Below the pieces are notes generated by a model. The model searched no databases. It saw nothing but the letters and a program-made list of their open reading frames with translations, and was not told the DNA's origin. A stretch of DNA of 64,000 nucleotides, from positions 434,001 through 498,000 of the forward strand of contig JAYKXP010000029.1 of the NCBI GenBank assembly GCA_037176845.1. Direction: 5' to 3'. A program made the position numbers and the translations under genes. Below are positions 45,005-56,997 of this stretch, one piece after another (the first letter of the stretch is position 1; each line of letters opens with the position of its first letter). This stretch comes from Paramarasmius palmivorus. Taxonomy: Eukaryota > Basidiomycota > Agaricomycetes > Agaricales > Marasmiaceae.

Positions 45005-47970
45005 ATGCCAGAGGGACATCATCATCGACCGTCATTGAAGCAGGTTTGTCTGCTCTATTGCAAGTTCATATAGGATTAATCAGACGAACCAGCTTTTTGA
45101 ATGCTATAGCAAAATAAACCGTTCAAATCAAAGCACGCAACGAAGTCTTCACTGAAGGATGCAGCCAAAGGTGTGTCGAAAAGTATTCTGATGGGTTATC
45201 TATTGGCTAAGCGGTGAAAAAAAAACTATCCAGGTCGTATCGCTCGCCAGTCACCCAAATCAACTTCCACAAATAGCAATGCTGCGGCTCAGCTACGACA
45301 TAATCGGAGAAATAATGCGAAGCAAGCACAGATGAAGAAAAGAAACGCACTGGTTTCAGCAACCAGACTGTTCAATGGAGTGGATGGGGCTCCTCGGATC
45401 GTCGCAGTGATTCCTTTGACGGAAGATATCAGCTCGGCAAGCACTGTGAAGGCTTTAGCAGGATCTGTCGATGTTGCATCAGACGGCGTGGAGGTTGCAG
45501 AAAAGGGTATCTGGAAAATGAGGTGCGTAGTTTTATTTTATCCCATCTGGAAGTAGCTAATGAGATCTTATCCACAGAGCCGATCGGTTCAAAACATCTC
45601 TCCAGTTTATCACCGTGCCTTACGGTGACTTCTACGGCAGTCTGGATGCCTGCAAAGTAGCCGACTACACCGTATTCGTCTTGTCACCAAGTGTCGAAGT
45701 TCAGCCTTGGGGAGACACATTGTTACGAACCCTACAGGCCCAGGGCCTTCCGGAGGTTGTTACTGTCGTTGCTTCAGATGATACCGTCGACTCAAAATCA
45801 AGACCTGGCATCCTCAAGTCTTTGCTATCATTCATGCAATACTTCGTGCCCGACCAAAAGAGGTTATTTGATTTACACTCTCACTCTGATACCTTGAATG
45901 CGCTTCGAGCATTATCGGAAGGAAAGCCCGAGGATGTTAAATGGCGCGACGGCCGAACTTACATCGTCGGAGAATCCGTCGAGTGGGACGATGGGACACT
46001 CAAAGTCACAGGAATTGTTCGTGGCTCAGGTTTCTCCGCAAATCGGCTGGTACACATACCCAACTTCGGCGACTACCAAATATCTAAAGTCCGTAACTAT
46101 TTTTCTTATCTTATCCTCGAAAGCTCACCTTGTTAATAGATCGTGTCAGCACCAGCACCTAGACACTCAAAATCGGGGCAAAACAATGGGATGGAGGTTG
46201 AGCCGTCATTACTTGCTGAACCCGACGAGTCATCCGCAGATTCCCTTGTGTCCACGAACGATCCGGATGACATGGCTAATGAACAAACATGGCCAACAGA
46301 AGAGGAAATGAACGGAGGTGGCAAAGACATCACCGATTCAGCTATCCCTGAAGCCAAGGAAGGGACGACTCCTAAAGCGGTCAAACGTGTTCCGAAGGGT
46401 ATGAGCGAGTACCAAGCGTCCTGGATAGTAGAGGACGACGAGGAAGGCGACGAAGATACCGAAGCAGGAGATGAAAATGGGAAGGAGGTCGTGATGGACG
46501 AAGACGAGCCTGAGGAAATGGGGGACATGGCGGCCGATGAAGAGATGGAGACTGACACACGGAAAAGTGTAGCGTTCGAAGACCTGGACAACGAGGAGGA
46601 AGAAAAACAGTATGTACCACATTCTTTGATTCAGAGTTTGTGTGATTGACTTCGCGATACAGACTTGAGAGTTGGCGTAATCGCGAACGCGAGGAGGAAG
46701 ATGATCTCAACTTCCCAGACGAGATTGATACACCCCAGGACGTCCCTGCACGCGTGCGATTCCAGCGGTATCGAGGCATGCGATCGTTCAGAACCAGTCC
46801 TTGGGATCCTTATGAAAACCTTCCTCGGGACTATGCACGTATATTTCAGTTTGAAGATTACAAGCGCACCGAGCGTGCCGTACGTCGGCGAGCTGAGCAG
46901 GAGGAAGGGGTTATTGAGGCGAGTACTGTGTCGAGATTCATTTCACGCGCACAGAATGAACTAACTCGTCCTACGACCGGCAGCCGGGTGTTCGTGTAAC
47001 GGTATACATTCGAGATGTACCCCAAGATGCCGTCAATCAAACACCTTTTGTGCTTTACGCCTTGCAACAGCACGAGCACAAAGTGACTGTACTTCATTTC
47101 ACTATCCAGCGCAACACCGAGTATGACGGATCTGTTCGGTCGAAGGTGGTATAGTCCTTTTTCATTCCGTATCATTGACTGATGTTTTCGCACTGGTCTA
47201 GGACCCTTTGATATTATGTATCGGACCTCGCAAACTACGCGTAAACCCAATCTATAGCCAGCATACTCGTGGTGGAGGAAAGGGGGTTAATAACGTCCAC
47301 AAGTTTGAGCGGTACCTCCGACATGGTGTTACATCCGTTGCTACCATCTACGGACCAGTGGTATTTGGCAAACAACCATGTGTTCTGTTGAGAGAAACAG
47401 AAGATTCTCAAGGTGCGGAGACCGACCCCACACCAGCATTCTGTTATCTACCATTCATCTCACAACTCCTCTGCTCACTTGATCATACATAATCGTGATT
47501 TCTGATTTGATCCCCAATCTTTCAGCTCCACAACTTGTGGCCATGGGTACATTCTTAGATCCTGACACCACACGGATTAATGCAAAGAGGATTATACTCA
47601 CTGGCCATCCTTTCAAAGTCCACAAGAAGACTGCGACTGTGCGGTACATGTTCTTCAATCCTGGTGAGTCTTTTTCACTCGTATCGTTCTCGACGCTCCG
47701 TTGCTGAACGTACCACGTGTAGATGATATCCAATACTTTAAGCCTATCCAATTGCACACAAAGCATGGTCGCGTGGGGCATATCCGCGAGTCTCTTGGAA
47801 CCCATGGATATCTAAAGGCCCACTTTGACGGACCCATCAATCAAATGGACACGGTATGCATGTCACTATACAAACGTGTCTATCCAAAGTGGGCTACCCT
47901 GTGGAAACAAGAGAGTTTAAACTCTGAAGTGGCGCAAAAGCACGGTGATTCGGACGCTATGGAAGAGTAA
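45005..47970 (+). CDS. tsr1: Ribosome maturation factor Tsr1
   Basis: Ten exons (45005-45043, 45110-45170, 45234-45522, 45578-46088, 46140-46609, 46663-46927, 46984-47145, 47202-47412, 47526-47663, 47723-47970) give 797 residues, the usual Tsr1 length. Hallmarks in order are: the basic N-terminus ([29 protein letters not shown]), the GTPase-like domain without nucleotide motifs ([34 protein letters not shown]), an acidic linker (about residues 310-450), [20 protein letters not shown], and the C-terminal barrel with [20 protein letters not shown] and [19 protein letters not shown]. Tsr1 blocks premature subunit joining on pre-40S particles in the cytoplasm. The gene looks intact, and the acidic linker accounts for the long reverse-strand frame in the same place. 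Confidence 0.95.
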
Positions 47971-48080
47971 TGTTTATGGGTGAATACAACTCGGAGTAGG
48001 AGTCGGAAGGCGGTTTGCTTATCGTTGATCATGTACTGAATATGGTATACTCCCTGCTGTGCAATTAGAAGAGAAGACAG

Positions 48081-49050
48081 ATGTCAAAGGCGATGGTGAA
48101 GCTATCCCTTTACAAAGTTCATGGAAATTGCCAAGGCTCAACTGCTTTTTATCCAGCTAGTCACTACTTACGTACGCGACGGACCCAGGTCGCCAGTTCG
48201 CCGATGGTAAAATTAAGACATCAATCACCGGATCAGTTAGCCCCAGTCTTTCCCCGTACCCTGTTTCTTTCGATTGAATTTTTTGCTTACTCCACAAGTC
48301 TCTATCTTATGGTTTTTAGATTTGGGGGGGCACCGTCAAGGTTCACCATCAAGTTCCGTGACAGCCTGCGCAATCTCATATCCGCAGAGAATTTTGGGTA
48401 CACTGGGGCGTTGAGGCAGGACGCCCGAACCGGTGTTTTTGTTATTGCGCTCTTGAGTGCTTCGCCCGGCTCACACAATGCAGTTCCAGGAACCCAGACG
48501 CTTCTCAGGCTTGGATTCCTTCTCAGTGATATCATCCTGGACATGATCGTGAGTTTTGTTCCCATTTATTTCGTCAGTGTCGACGTCCCGCCGTTGTGAA
48601 AGCAGTGTCAATAACGGTAATGGGTGTGTCAGTTGAAAGGATAGGCATGCCTGCCGATGTCAAGACTTCTGGAATGGTCAAGACTAAACTGAAATTTGTA
48701 TTGCGGCAGAAAGCCACCGACCAAAGATTCGAAGGTCCATCAGGTTGTTATTCCTTTAGGGTTGATAACATCGACTAATTGAGACTCTTTGGGACGTCCT
48801 GGGACCCGTGGCAGGGACCATATTGCTATACATGAGAGGGTTCTGCGATCCTCGTGGTACATTGAACAAAAATACAAGCTTTTGCGTGCTGGCGCTGAGA
48901 GGTGATGTAGGTGTGTCGTCATCTTGGACCTGGAGCTTCTGGAAGGGACAGAATGAGTCACCTATCGCAACGCCCGAAGAGATAGAAGCTGAACGAGGAG
49001 CTATTGACATGAACGGTCCTATATTGCGTGGTATATATAATGTTCTGTGA
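48081..49050 (+). CDS. Possible orphan gene
   Basis: Tentative plus-strand model. A first open stretch reads APSRFTIKFRDSLRNLISAE. It can be spliced (donor near 48526, acceptor near 48604) to SVERIGMPADVKTSGMVKTK, and again (about 48734 to 48814) to an exon reading ESPIATPEEIEAERGAIDMN that ends at 49050. Phases close and borders are GT..AG, but the start is arbitrary and no family is recognised. A reverse-strand frame of 178 codons covers the same area. It is less convincing because it is fully interrupted by the better forward exons. Confidence 0.28.
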
Positions 49051-49464
49051 GGGTGACTAGTATACAGAATGCGGTGTAAGAGTATTCTACAATGATTCAC
49101 GGAGCAGTCGTGATCACAATTTAACAGCAACAGTAAGGTAATATGCGGGTAACCGAAGGGTACGTCGATCAGATAGATACCCCCAGCTTTTGAGACGATG
49201 GCGACTAATATATGGAGCACGTCTTGTAGTTGGAATGATAGATGCTCCCAATCAATGTCCAAAAAAGAAGACTGCAGATGACCAGATTCCACGTCAGCGA
49301 GCTAGGGGTGTACGATCCTGAGGCTAGGACGCACCCAAAAGTGAAGCCGAAATGAAGCAGGTCGGGGTAGAAATTATTATGCCCGTATTGCTTGTCGTGA
49401 AGGTTCTGTGTGGCTCGAACGACCGCACTTTTGCTGGCTCGTGGTTTTACCTAGAACTGGTGGG

Positions 49465-49671
49465 TTAGCTTGTGCAAAGGGATAAAGATGGATGTTGCAC
49501 ACCTAACGACCGAGCAAGTTTGAGATAGTTATGTCTATGTGATGCGGGGAGCTTGGCAGCAGCGAGCTCATCCTTGTCGAGTGATAGACGAGCTGCAGAG
49601 AACTGACGAAGGGTATATTCTGCAAGCTGTTGAGAGTAGCGTTGACGTTCGACTTCGGAGGAGAAGGCCAT
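49465..49671 (-). CDS. Small alpha-helical protein, unknown function
   Basis: A 68-residue frame on the minus strand starts MAFSSEVERQRYSQQLAEYT and continues LRQFSAARLSLDKDELAAAK. It is mostly helical and charged, with no signal peptide, metal site or membrane segment. Short proteins beginning with a similar Glu-rich helix are found in other basidiomycetes, which is why I keep it, but I cannot name the family. The gene lies between the orphan at 48-49 kb and the CLC channel. Confidence 0.42.
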   Translation of the reverse strand: MAFSSEVERQRYSQQLAEYTLRQFSAARLSLDKDELAAAKLPASHRHNYLKLARSLGVQHPSLSLCTS

Positions 49672-49963
49672 CGTGAGAGTTAGTGGGAGGTTCGGAGAGT
49701 GTAGAGAATGTCCGAGTGGTTGTGGACGGGAGTGAAGAACAAGGGAAGCATAGGACAGGTATTTATATGTTTTAGCTTACTTGCCAGCCAGAGTTTGATC
49801 TTCTGAGTGCCTACTCCACCTTTTTCGCGCTTAGGAGGCAAATGACCGTCTTTGACGTCACCGAGCCCCGGCGGCTTCGCCGATCATTCTGGAGCCACTC
49901 CGTGACTCTGGCCGATCACACCGTCACAACGTTCTATCCCCATTCAAGGATTTTTCAAATTTG

Positions 49964-52900
49964 TCACCGACCCAATATCCGCCGCCCCCAAGATGTAACA
50001 CGAAACACGATACCTGAAGCCCACGACCAGACCTCTTCAAGAATCCCATCCAGTCCTCCTCGTTCATCCCATGAAGGTTCGTGGTGCAATTTTTCAGTCG
50101 CAGTAAACCGGAGCACGTCCTTGACTGTGACAAGTCCCACCAAGGCTCCATGGTCCTCCACTAGTATGACGCGAGGGCTACAGGTCTTCGTCAATCTCAA
50201 GAACTTCCGGTGGAGATGAAGTGAATTAAACACGTACCCCATCCGCTTGAACAGTTGCATCACCACCTCCAAGGGCAGCTGTGGGGATACAGTCATTGGT
50301 GTCTGTATCGTAGTGGTGTTAGCTGTACTCTTCACCTTTTCTTGATCTGCGTACCTGGTTGACCCATGGCCAAAATTTGAGCTCTTCTCCTGTCGATGCC
50401 GACTCCAATATGGTCTCGGATGCTTCCTCTTCTACCTCTTCTCCACCTAATGCTAGGTTCATGTGCTCTTGCTCACGATTTCCGTCGGCGGAAAACGAAC
50501 AGAGCGTGTCTGGATTTACACCCCGCATACTTTCAAATCGCTCTGTAACACTTGGTGAATATGACGCCACTGCTATGGAGAACTAACGGTGCAGACCTAG
50601 CGCAAATCGAAGCTCTGTTCGTCCAATGTATCCGACAAGCGTCCGCGTCTCATCCGCTGAAACAATTGGAAAACATCGCACCTCGCATTCCGATAGGATT
50701 GCCTCTAATGACGATACAAATGAACAGGTTGGAAGTCTGGAAGGTTCATTCGTTTATCAAAACTCACCGATATCCTTTACCCGAAGCCCAGACTCTGCGA
50801 GAGTCACCATTTCCTTCCGCATTACGGCGGATACTGAAATTGGAAGAAAATATTTCAGCTGGTCGACACCTCTTCCGTCGAACCAACGACAATGTTTACT
50901 ACGAACCTGAGACATTATATGCATGATCCTCCTTCTCAAGGAACGGAAATCCGTTGAAACGAATCATCTCGTCGGCGATCCCAGTGACGCCTAGTAAATC
51001 TCCGACAGCTTTGGTCACCAAAAGAACGATCTGGAAGATAGAAATTTGAAATTAGCGGAACAGTGCGGCGTTCGTCGTAGTTCTTGCTTGCCATTGTAGG
51101 TAAGATATATGTTAGTGCACCTGTCAGCTCAAACATGATAACCACGACCGTTACAGTGATGCGCATAATGCCGCTAGAAGGCGTGAGCTTCCCGGGAAAT
51201 CAACATACACAAGAATCACAAACCTGAGCGCGGCGGCTGCGCCGAGGAAAGCATATGTGCCGGGTGTGATGCAAGGGAAGTTGGGATCGCAATAGGCAAA
51301 TATTCCGGACTGGGGGTAGGCGCTGGAGGATCATTCATCAATTCAACGGATCCTCGGACGATTTTGCCTTCCTCACCGGTACATGGCCTTCACCATGATA
51401 CCTATCACCCTTCCAAATGACGCACCAATAGCCATAGAAGGTACAAATATTCCCGCAGGGACTTTACAGCCATAGGATAGGACAACCAACCCTATGCGGA
51501 TAATTGTAGCCAGGATGAGTGAATTAGCGATTCTCCATTGCGAACCCGTCCTAAATCGCAGTAGACGTCAGCCATGTCCTCACCGATCTCTCTGGCGAAA
51601 ACACTCACTGGCATATATCGGTATTAGCGTTGTCACACTCTCTGAACAGCACCGCCATACTTTCCGTCATATCTATTCTCAAGAATCGGTTAAAGTAACC
51701 TATGACGGCCGTGATGGTGGCCAATATGACAGCTTCAGATACGCCATGATTGGCCAGGTGTTTACGTCTAAACGCTGCTACTTGGAGGTTAAACTTGACG
51801 ACGAACGCTCCGTATAAGCCCTGTGATTGATCAAACCGAGGTGAGTGAATTGTGAGATCCATGAAGAAAGAAGATCTGTACTCCAAACACTCCAAGTATG
51901 ACGAAGAATATGATTTCAAAGAAGTGCCAGTCGCGGTCATATGTGACCTGGAAAAGGACGAGCTTTCCCGTACGGAAGGGGTTCATTGCCTGGAGCGGGA
52001 AGTTAGAGGATGGCCTGATCCGGGATGGAGTCAAACACATACGGAGAGAGTGAACGTGGCCATGAGTGCACAGAAAAAGCTTCTCCACAGGGTCTTGATG
52101 TTAAAGTTTGAGCTCATTTCCTATGATGCATTGTCAGCGGTCAGATAAGCAATGTGGAGGATGTGGTGGTACCTCGATAGAGAATAAGACTCCTCCGATG
52201 GGTGAACCGAAAGCAACAGCAACCCCTGCCGCACTGGCAGCTGTTATTATCTCTCGCATCTTCCCTAGATCCCTCGTGGTCAGACTCCCCGTAGGTATAA
52301 GTTGTGATAGAGTTTTACCTTGGCTTCTTGAGAATTTCTTGAACATCCCTGCGACTAGCGAACCAACGCAACATGCGACATGGACTGAGGGACCCTCCTT
52401 TCCCACTGATAACCCGGAAGCTATTACAAGCGGCTGGTTGCGTCAGTCGGAGAGAAGAGGTTGATGTGACCAGAATAACATACTAATGTAATGCTCTTGA
52501 TGAAAAACGTCGCGAAGCCCAGGAAACCCTTCATCTTAAACCCAGCGAGGATACACTTGATCTCCGAAATGCCTGAACCTGCGGCATACTTGGCTAGTGA
52601 CCGCACTAGATGTGCCGCAGTAAAAGAGAAGACAGTCTGATTTCGGGATGTCAGCGAAACAAGCCGAAAGTCGAAGGAAAGTCGCGTACCGCAAATAAAA
52701 CATAAATAACATATCTAGCAGGTGTAACGGTGCTCCATGGATGCCACGACTGGCACGCGTCAGTTTCTTCCCCCTCTATCTCCCAACAACAGAACTGCTG
52801 GTTCAACCACCATCCGTCTGAGCAGTATCCCATCTTGATGTCGGATAACCATTCCGTGACTATTGAAATTAGAGCTGCATCGACGCCTATACATATTCCT

Positions 52901-53249
52901 GGAAGACGCGTTAGTTGCTATGAATGCCAGCGAGGATGTACCACAACTCACCAACTAGACTGACCACAAACCAACTCTGACCAGCATCAACTGCTCTCCT
53001 TAATAGGGTCCGTAGCCAGCTCAGAACCCTCTGTATTGGTGAACCTCGCTGGATGAAGGTTTCATTTACACCCTTTGCATTTCGTATCCGTCTATTCCGT
53101 TCGAGAATTGAATCCTCAATCCAGTCTGTGAAGCGTGCTTTAGAAAAGGGTCTAGACTTCAATTGTTTATGCTAACCTATCGTAGTAAAGTCCTCATAGC
53201 GTCTGATCTTCTCGAGTTCGTCGTCGTCGAGGAGGCCGTCTCGTGGCAT
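49964..53249 (-). CDS. CLC-type chloride channel/antiporter with CBS domains
   Basis: A minus-strand gene with about 15 exons, from the ATG at 53249 to the stop at 49964. The CLC core is clear: [18 protein letters not shown], the selectivity loop GSGISEIKC, the gating-glutamate motif [22 protein letters not shown], and the third chloride loop [28 protein letters not shown] and [18 protein letters not shown] complete the membrane part. Two CBS repeats follow, seen as [20 protein letters not shown] and [28 protein letters not shown] rather than GSGIPE is also seen in yeast Gef1. The gating Glu suggests a 2Cl-/H+ exchanger of endomembranes that supports acidification and copper handling. One intron (51031-51091) starts with GC. 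Confidence 0.93.
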
Positions 53250-53525
53250 AGCATAGGTTGTAGGTAAGCGCGAATGAGCAGGCTGAACACTGTCAATCGA
53301 CAAGCGCCCAATATGCTGTTGGTCTCTACTACGACCTCCACTTTCTCAAACTTATTCTGGAATCGTCAAAGCAAGATGTCTGTTTGGTTCTCGAGATACT
53401 AGGGGGTATAGACGGTTATCGAATATCCGACGATTTATCACGAGCAATGGTGATACCTATTAGTGCACGTCCGATTCCCATGACTTCGTTCGGTTTACCC
53501 CAACTCTCGGAACTGTTTCACCATC

Positions 53526-54898
53526 ATGTCTACCCCAGCAACCGAAGCAGTCCACATCCCAGACGAAAAGCTCTTTGAACATGCAGGAAGGTTGAAAGAC
53601 AAGGTTATTTTGATCACTGGTTAGTGTTTTGTCCTTTGCATGGAGTCGAATCGCGTCTGAGATTTTATTAGGTGCTGCAAATGGTATCGGAAAGGAGACC
53701 GCTGCCCAAATGGCTTCATATGGGTTTGTCCACACCTACTTCGTCTCCGTGATACATTACTTCAATTTGCTATACAGTGGAAAGATCATCCTAGCTGACC
53801 GCGACTTTCCCGGTGCAGAGAGGGCTGCGCAAGAGATACGAAATGCTGGAGGGTATGTCTTGCACCTATCTTCGTTGGTCATTTTGTGACATTCAACTCA
53901 CAGAACTGCCTACCCGTTTAAATGTGATGTTACGGTTTGGGACGATGTCATCGCAATGTACGAATATGCCATCGACAATTTCGGTGTGGTGGATGTCGTG
54001 GTAGGTCTTTACTCATGGTCTCATTGCATCAGTCTAATGAGACGCCAGATCCCCAATGCCGGAGTTGGCGAGATCGAAAGGTTCGACGTTCAACTGGACG
54101 CCAACAACAAACCGAAGCAACTTGGCTACAAGACCATTCAAGTCAATTTGATGGGTGCACTCAATAGTAACCGAGCTACCTTCCATTATTCAGAGTGTCG
54201 TATTGAAATTCTCTTCCAGCCATTCAACCTGCACGTCACTACCTTCTCAAGAATCACCAAGAAGGAGATTTGAAGGCAGTTGTTGTACTTGGGTCAATGG
54301 GTGAGAAGTCGAACGGTACACCAGTCTTGCGCGTTTTCTCACGTTCATTCAGCATCCTGGCTCGCAATTCCTGAAGGTCCGCAATACACTGCTTCGAAGC
54401 ATGCAATGCTAGGTGTCATGCGTTCGCTGCACCCTGTTTACAGTCAACTCGGAATCCGAATTGCATCAATCCATCCATGGTTCGCAGACACAGGCATTGT
54501 TCCGCTTCCTGCAAAGATATTCATGCTAGGCATACCATACACGCCTGTATCGAGAATTTCTGGTGCTATTGTCTACGCAGCGACAAACCCAGACCCCGCG
54601 ACCAGTGGATGTGCATACATGCTTCCAGATGATGGCCCTGTATTCAAGATTCCAAAAGAAGAGTTCAAGCTGGGGATCTACAAGCTGGTCGACGAGAGAT
54701 CTAACGCGTTGATGAGGTTTGTCTCTTCGTTTGCCAGTAGTAGGCTTTACGTGTTGTCTGATTATGATTCCTAGAGCGACGGGCGTGCTGGTCTTGTTGC
54801 GGCGCAAGGCGGGAAAGATCTTGAGAACACTTTTCTCCTTACTTGCTGTTTATGCAGCTTGGACGTGGTACAGAAGTGGCAAGACGCTCTGGTCATGA
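53526..54898 (+). CDS. Short-chain dehydrogenase/reductase with C-terminal membrane segment
   Basis: A plus-strand gene of about eight exons from the ATG at 53526. The cofactor loop is split by the first intron and reads ITG, GAANGIGKETA. IILADRDFPGAERAAQEI follows, then DVTVWDD, PNAGVG, VNLMGALN and the catalytic YTASK with an upstream LGSM serine segment. This is a complete classical SDR with 15-PGDH-like features. The C-terminus has a basic stretch and a hydrophobic helix (TLFSLLAVYAAWTWY), so the enzyme is probably anchored in a membrane. NAD(P) preference is not obvious, although an acidic Asp in LADRD favours NAD. The substrate is unknown. The start is 276 bases from that of the CLC gene on the other strand. 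Confidence 0.88.
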
Positions 54899-55160
54899 TA
54901 TTCAGTACATTTTCCTTTTGTACACTTTTCTGATTCGAATGAGCTAATCTATTTATGGAGTGGATCCCTCGCTTTGTTCATGTTATGAGTGCAGGCTTTC
55001 ACCTTCCTTTGCTGGTTAGATGACGGGATATGGGTCCGTGCGCGGCACTACTTAACGACAACCACCACAGACGGATTCCATTTACAATTAAACTCGAACA
55101 CGTCTCTTCCCTCCCGTCGTGTCACTCCCTTGAAAACCATTTTTCACTGTTTTCCCTACT

Positions 55161-56853
55161 ATGCCTTTACCAGCTCGACGAAGGAGAAGTACCAAGGGTA
55201 TTCAGTTCACCGTAATGGTCGTTGGTACGTCTTTGTATGGTTCCTTTGATGGCATGATCATGAACATCGTTGGCTCTTAGGTGCTTCTGGTAGCGGAAAG
55301 ACTACCTTCATAAACACCCTATGTGAACAAGAAGTTCTCAAACACAAGGAAAGTGCCAGCCCAGAGAATGCGGCCAACGAAACCGATGTCGTGATCAAGC
55401 CAGTCACTGTCGGTATGTCCCTATCGCTCAAGAGCCCAAAGCGACATCTGACCACTGCGCACTCCAAACCAGACATTCAGGAAGAAGGCATGCGTATCAG
55501 CCTCACTATCGTCGACACTCCTGGTTTTGGGGACAACGTCGACAACAGGCTTGCGTGAGTGTTGCTTGCGCGGTCGTAAACGTGCCTCGGACGTTGCACA
55601 ATTACGTCCGAGGTATCACATTCGTTGAAGCTTATTCTTACGTCCCTGCTTCTAGGTTCCAAGAAATAGTTGCCTATCTAGAACGCCAATACGACGATAT
55701 TCTGGCGGAACAGTCTCGAATCAAACGGAACCCGAAATTTAGGGACAACAGAGTACACGCAGTGTTGTATTTCATTCAGCCCGGCGGACACGCGTAAGTC
55801 GCCGTCCAAATGCACAGATTTAAGGTTAAGCTAACTTCCATGGATCTAGGCTGCGGGAGATGGATATCGTGTTGATGCAGAAACTATCTCATAGAGTCAA
55901 TGTCATTCCAGTCATTGGTAGAGCAGATTCTCTCACACTTTCCGAGCTAAGGTCTTTCAAGAAGAGGGTGAGTTCTTACTAACGTACACCATCTTCTAAA
56001 GCGCCTCAATCAGCACCCATGGCATTCCAGATAATGGAGGATATCGAGCATTACAGTATCCCCATCTATAATTTTCCCTATGACGTGGAGGAAGATGATG
56101 AAGAGACCATACAAGAAAACATCGAACTTCGAGTGAGCTTTCGTATACTCTACCTAATGTGTACACTGACTTAACGCTGGACCATAGGCTTTGATGCCCT
56201 TTGCAGTGATAGGTTCGGAAGAGGAAATTGAAATTGATGGTGAGGCTATCCGTGGCAGAGTGTACCCCTGGGGCGCCGTCGAGGTCGACAACCCTGATCA
56301 TTGCGACTTCGTAAGACTCAAAAGTGTGTTGTTCTCGTCAGTTTATTTCTACTCGGGTGGTGCATTTCGATGACGTTTACATGCATGGTCAGCTCGCATC
56401 TGTACGACCTCAAATCCAGTACCGAAGACGTCCTGTACGAAACATACCGCACGGAGACGCTCTCCAAATCCATGGAGCGTGACACCTCGTCAGTTCCCCT
56501 TCACAAGTACGTTGTTGTCTTGCTGATTCTTTCTGTAGTGATCTGTCCCTCGGTCCCGGGGAGATGGCCAATCAAAGCTTCCGTTTGAAGGAGGAGCAGA
56601 TTCGAAAGGAAGAGGAAAAGGTTGGTAGTCTTTAAGTTCCTTGTTGTTTGGTCCTCAAACTACTCACTAGCTTCGCGAGATTGAACTGCGGGTACAAAGG
56701 GAGATCACTGATAAGAGGCAACAGCTTCTCGCCAAAGAGGAGTCTCTCAGGTATGCCTTGAATCTTCTGTGCGCTAGAGTAAATATTGAAGTTACCATCA
56801 GAAATCTGGAGAACCGACTTGTGGCCCAGGGATCCGTCTCCCCGACCTTCTGA
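55161..56853 (+). CDS. Septin, Cdc11 type
   Basis: A plus-strand gene with about ten short exons, ending at the TGA at 56851-56853. The P-loop is [15 protein letters not shown], and the G3 motif is in [13 protein letters not shown]. The G4 motif reads GRADSLT rather than AKADTLT. The septin unique element follows: [17 protein letters not shown] and [21 protein letters not shown] basic stretch precedes the P-loop ([12 protein letters not shown]), as in septins that bind phosphoinositides. The C-terminal coiled coil ([20 protein letters not shown]) is short. [15 protein letters not shown] is closest to the Cdc11 group, which sits at the ends of the hetero-octamer. The assignment to Cdc11 is an inference. 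Septins build rings and collars at septa and hyphal tips. Confidence 0.9.
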
Positions 56854-56997
56854 TCGTTTCTTTGTTGGATACCCTCGGTGACCTGGTAGACCGAGGACTG
56901 TGAATCGTGCCCTTATCATTTGTGACTGGTCATCTACGTTTACATCTATCCTGGGAAAGCCCTGGTCCACCTATGTACAAAACTACTGTTTTGCCTT

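Noticed and set aside
46133..46591. 152-codon Ser/Pro-rich frame on the minus strand
   Set aside because: It is the antisense of the acidic linker of Tsr1.
48756..49292. 178-codon frame on the minus strand
   Set aside because: It overlaps a more convincing plus-strand exon and shows no motif. It may be a shadow of the candidate orphan.
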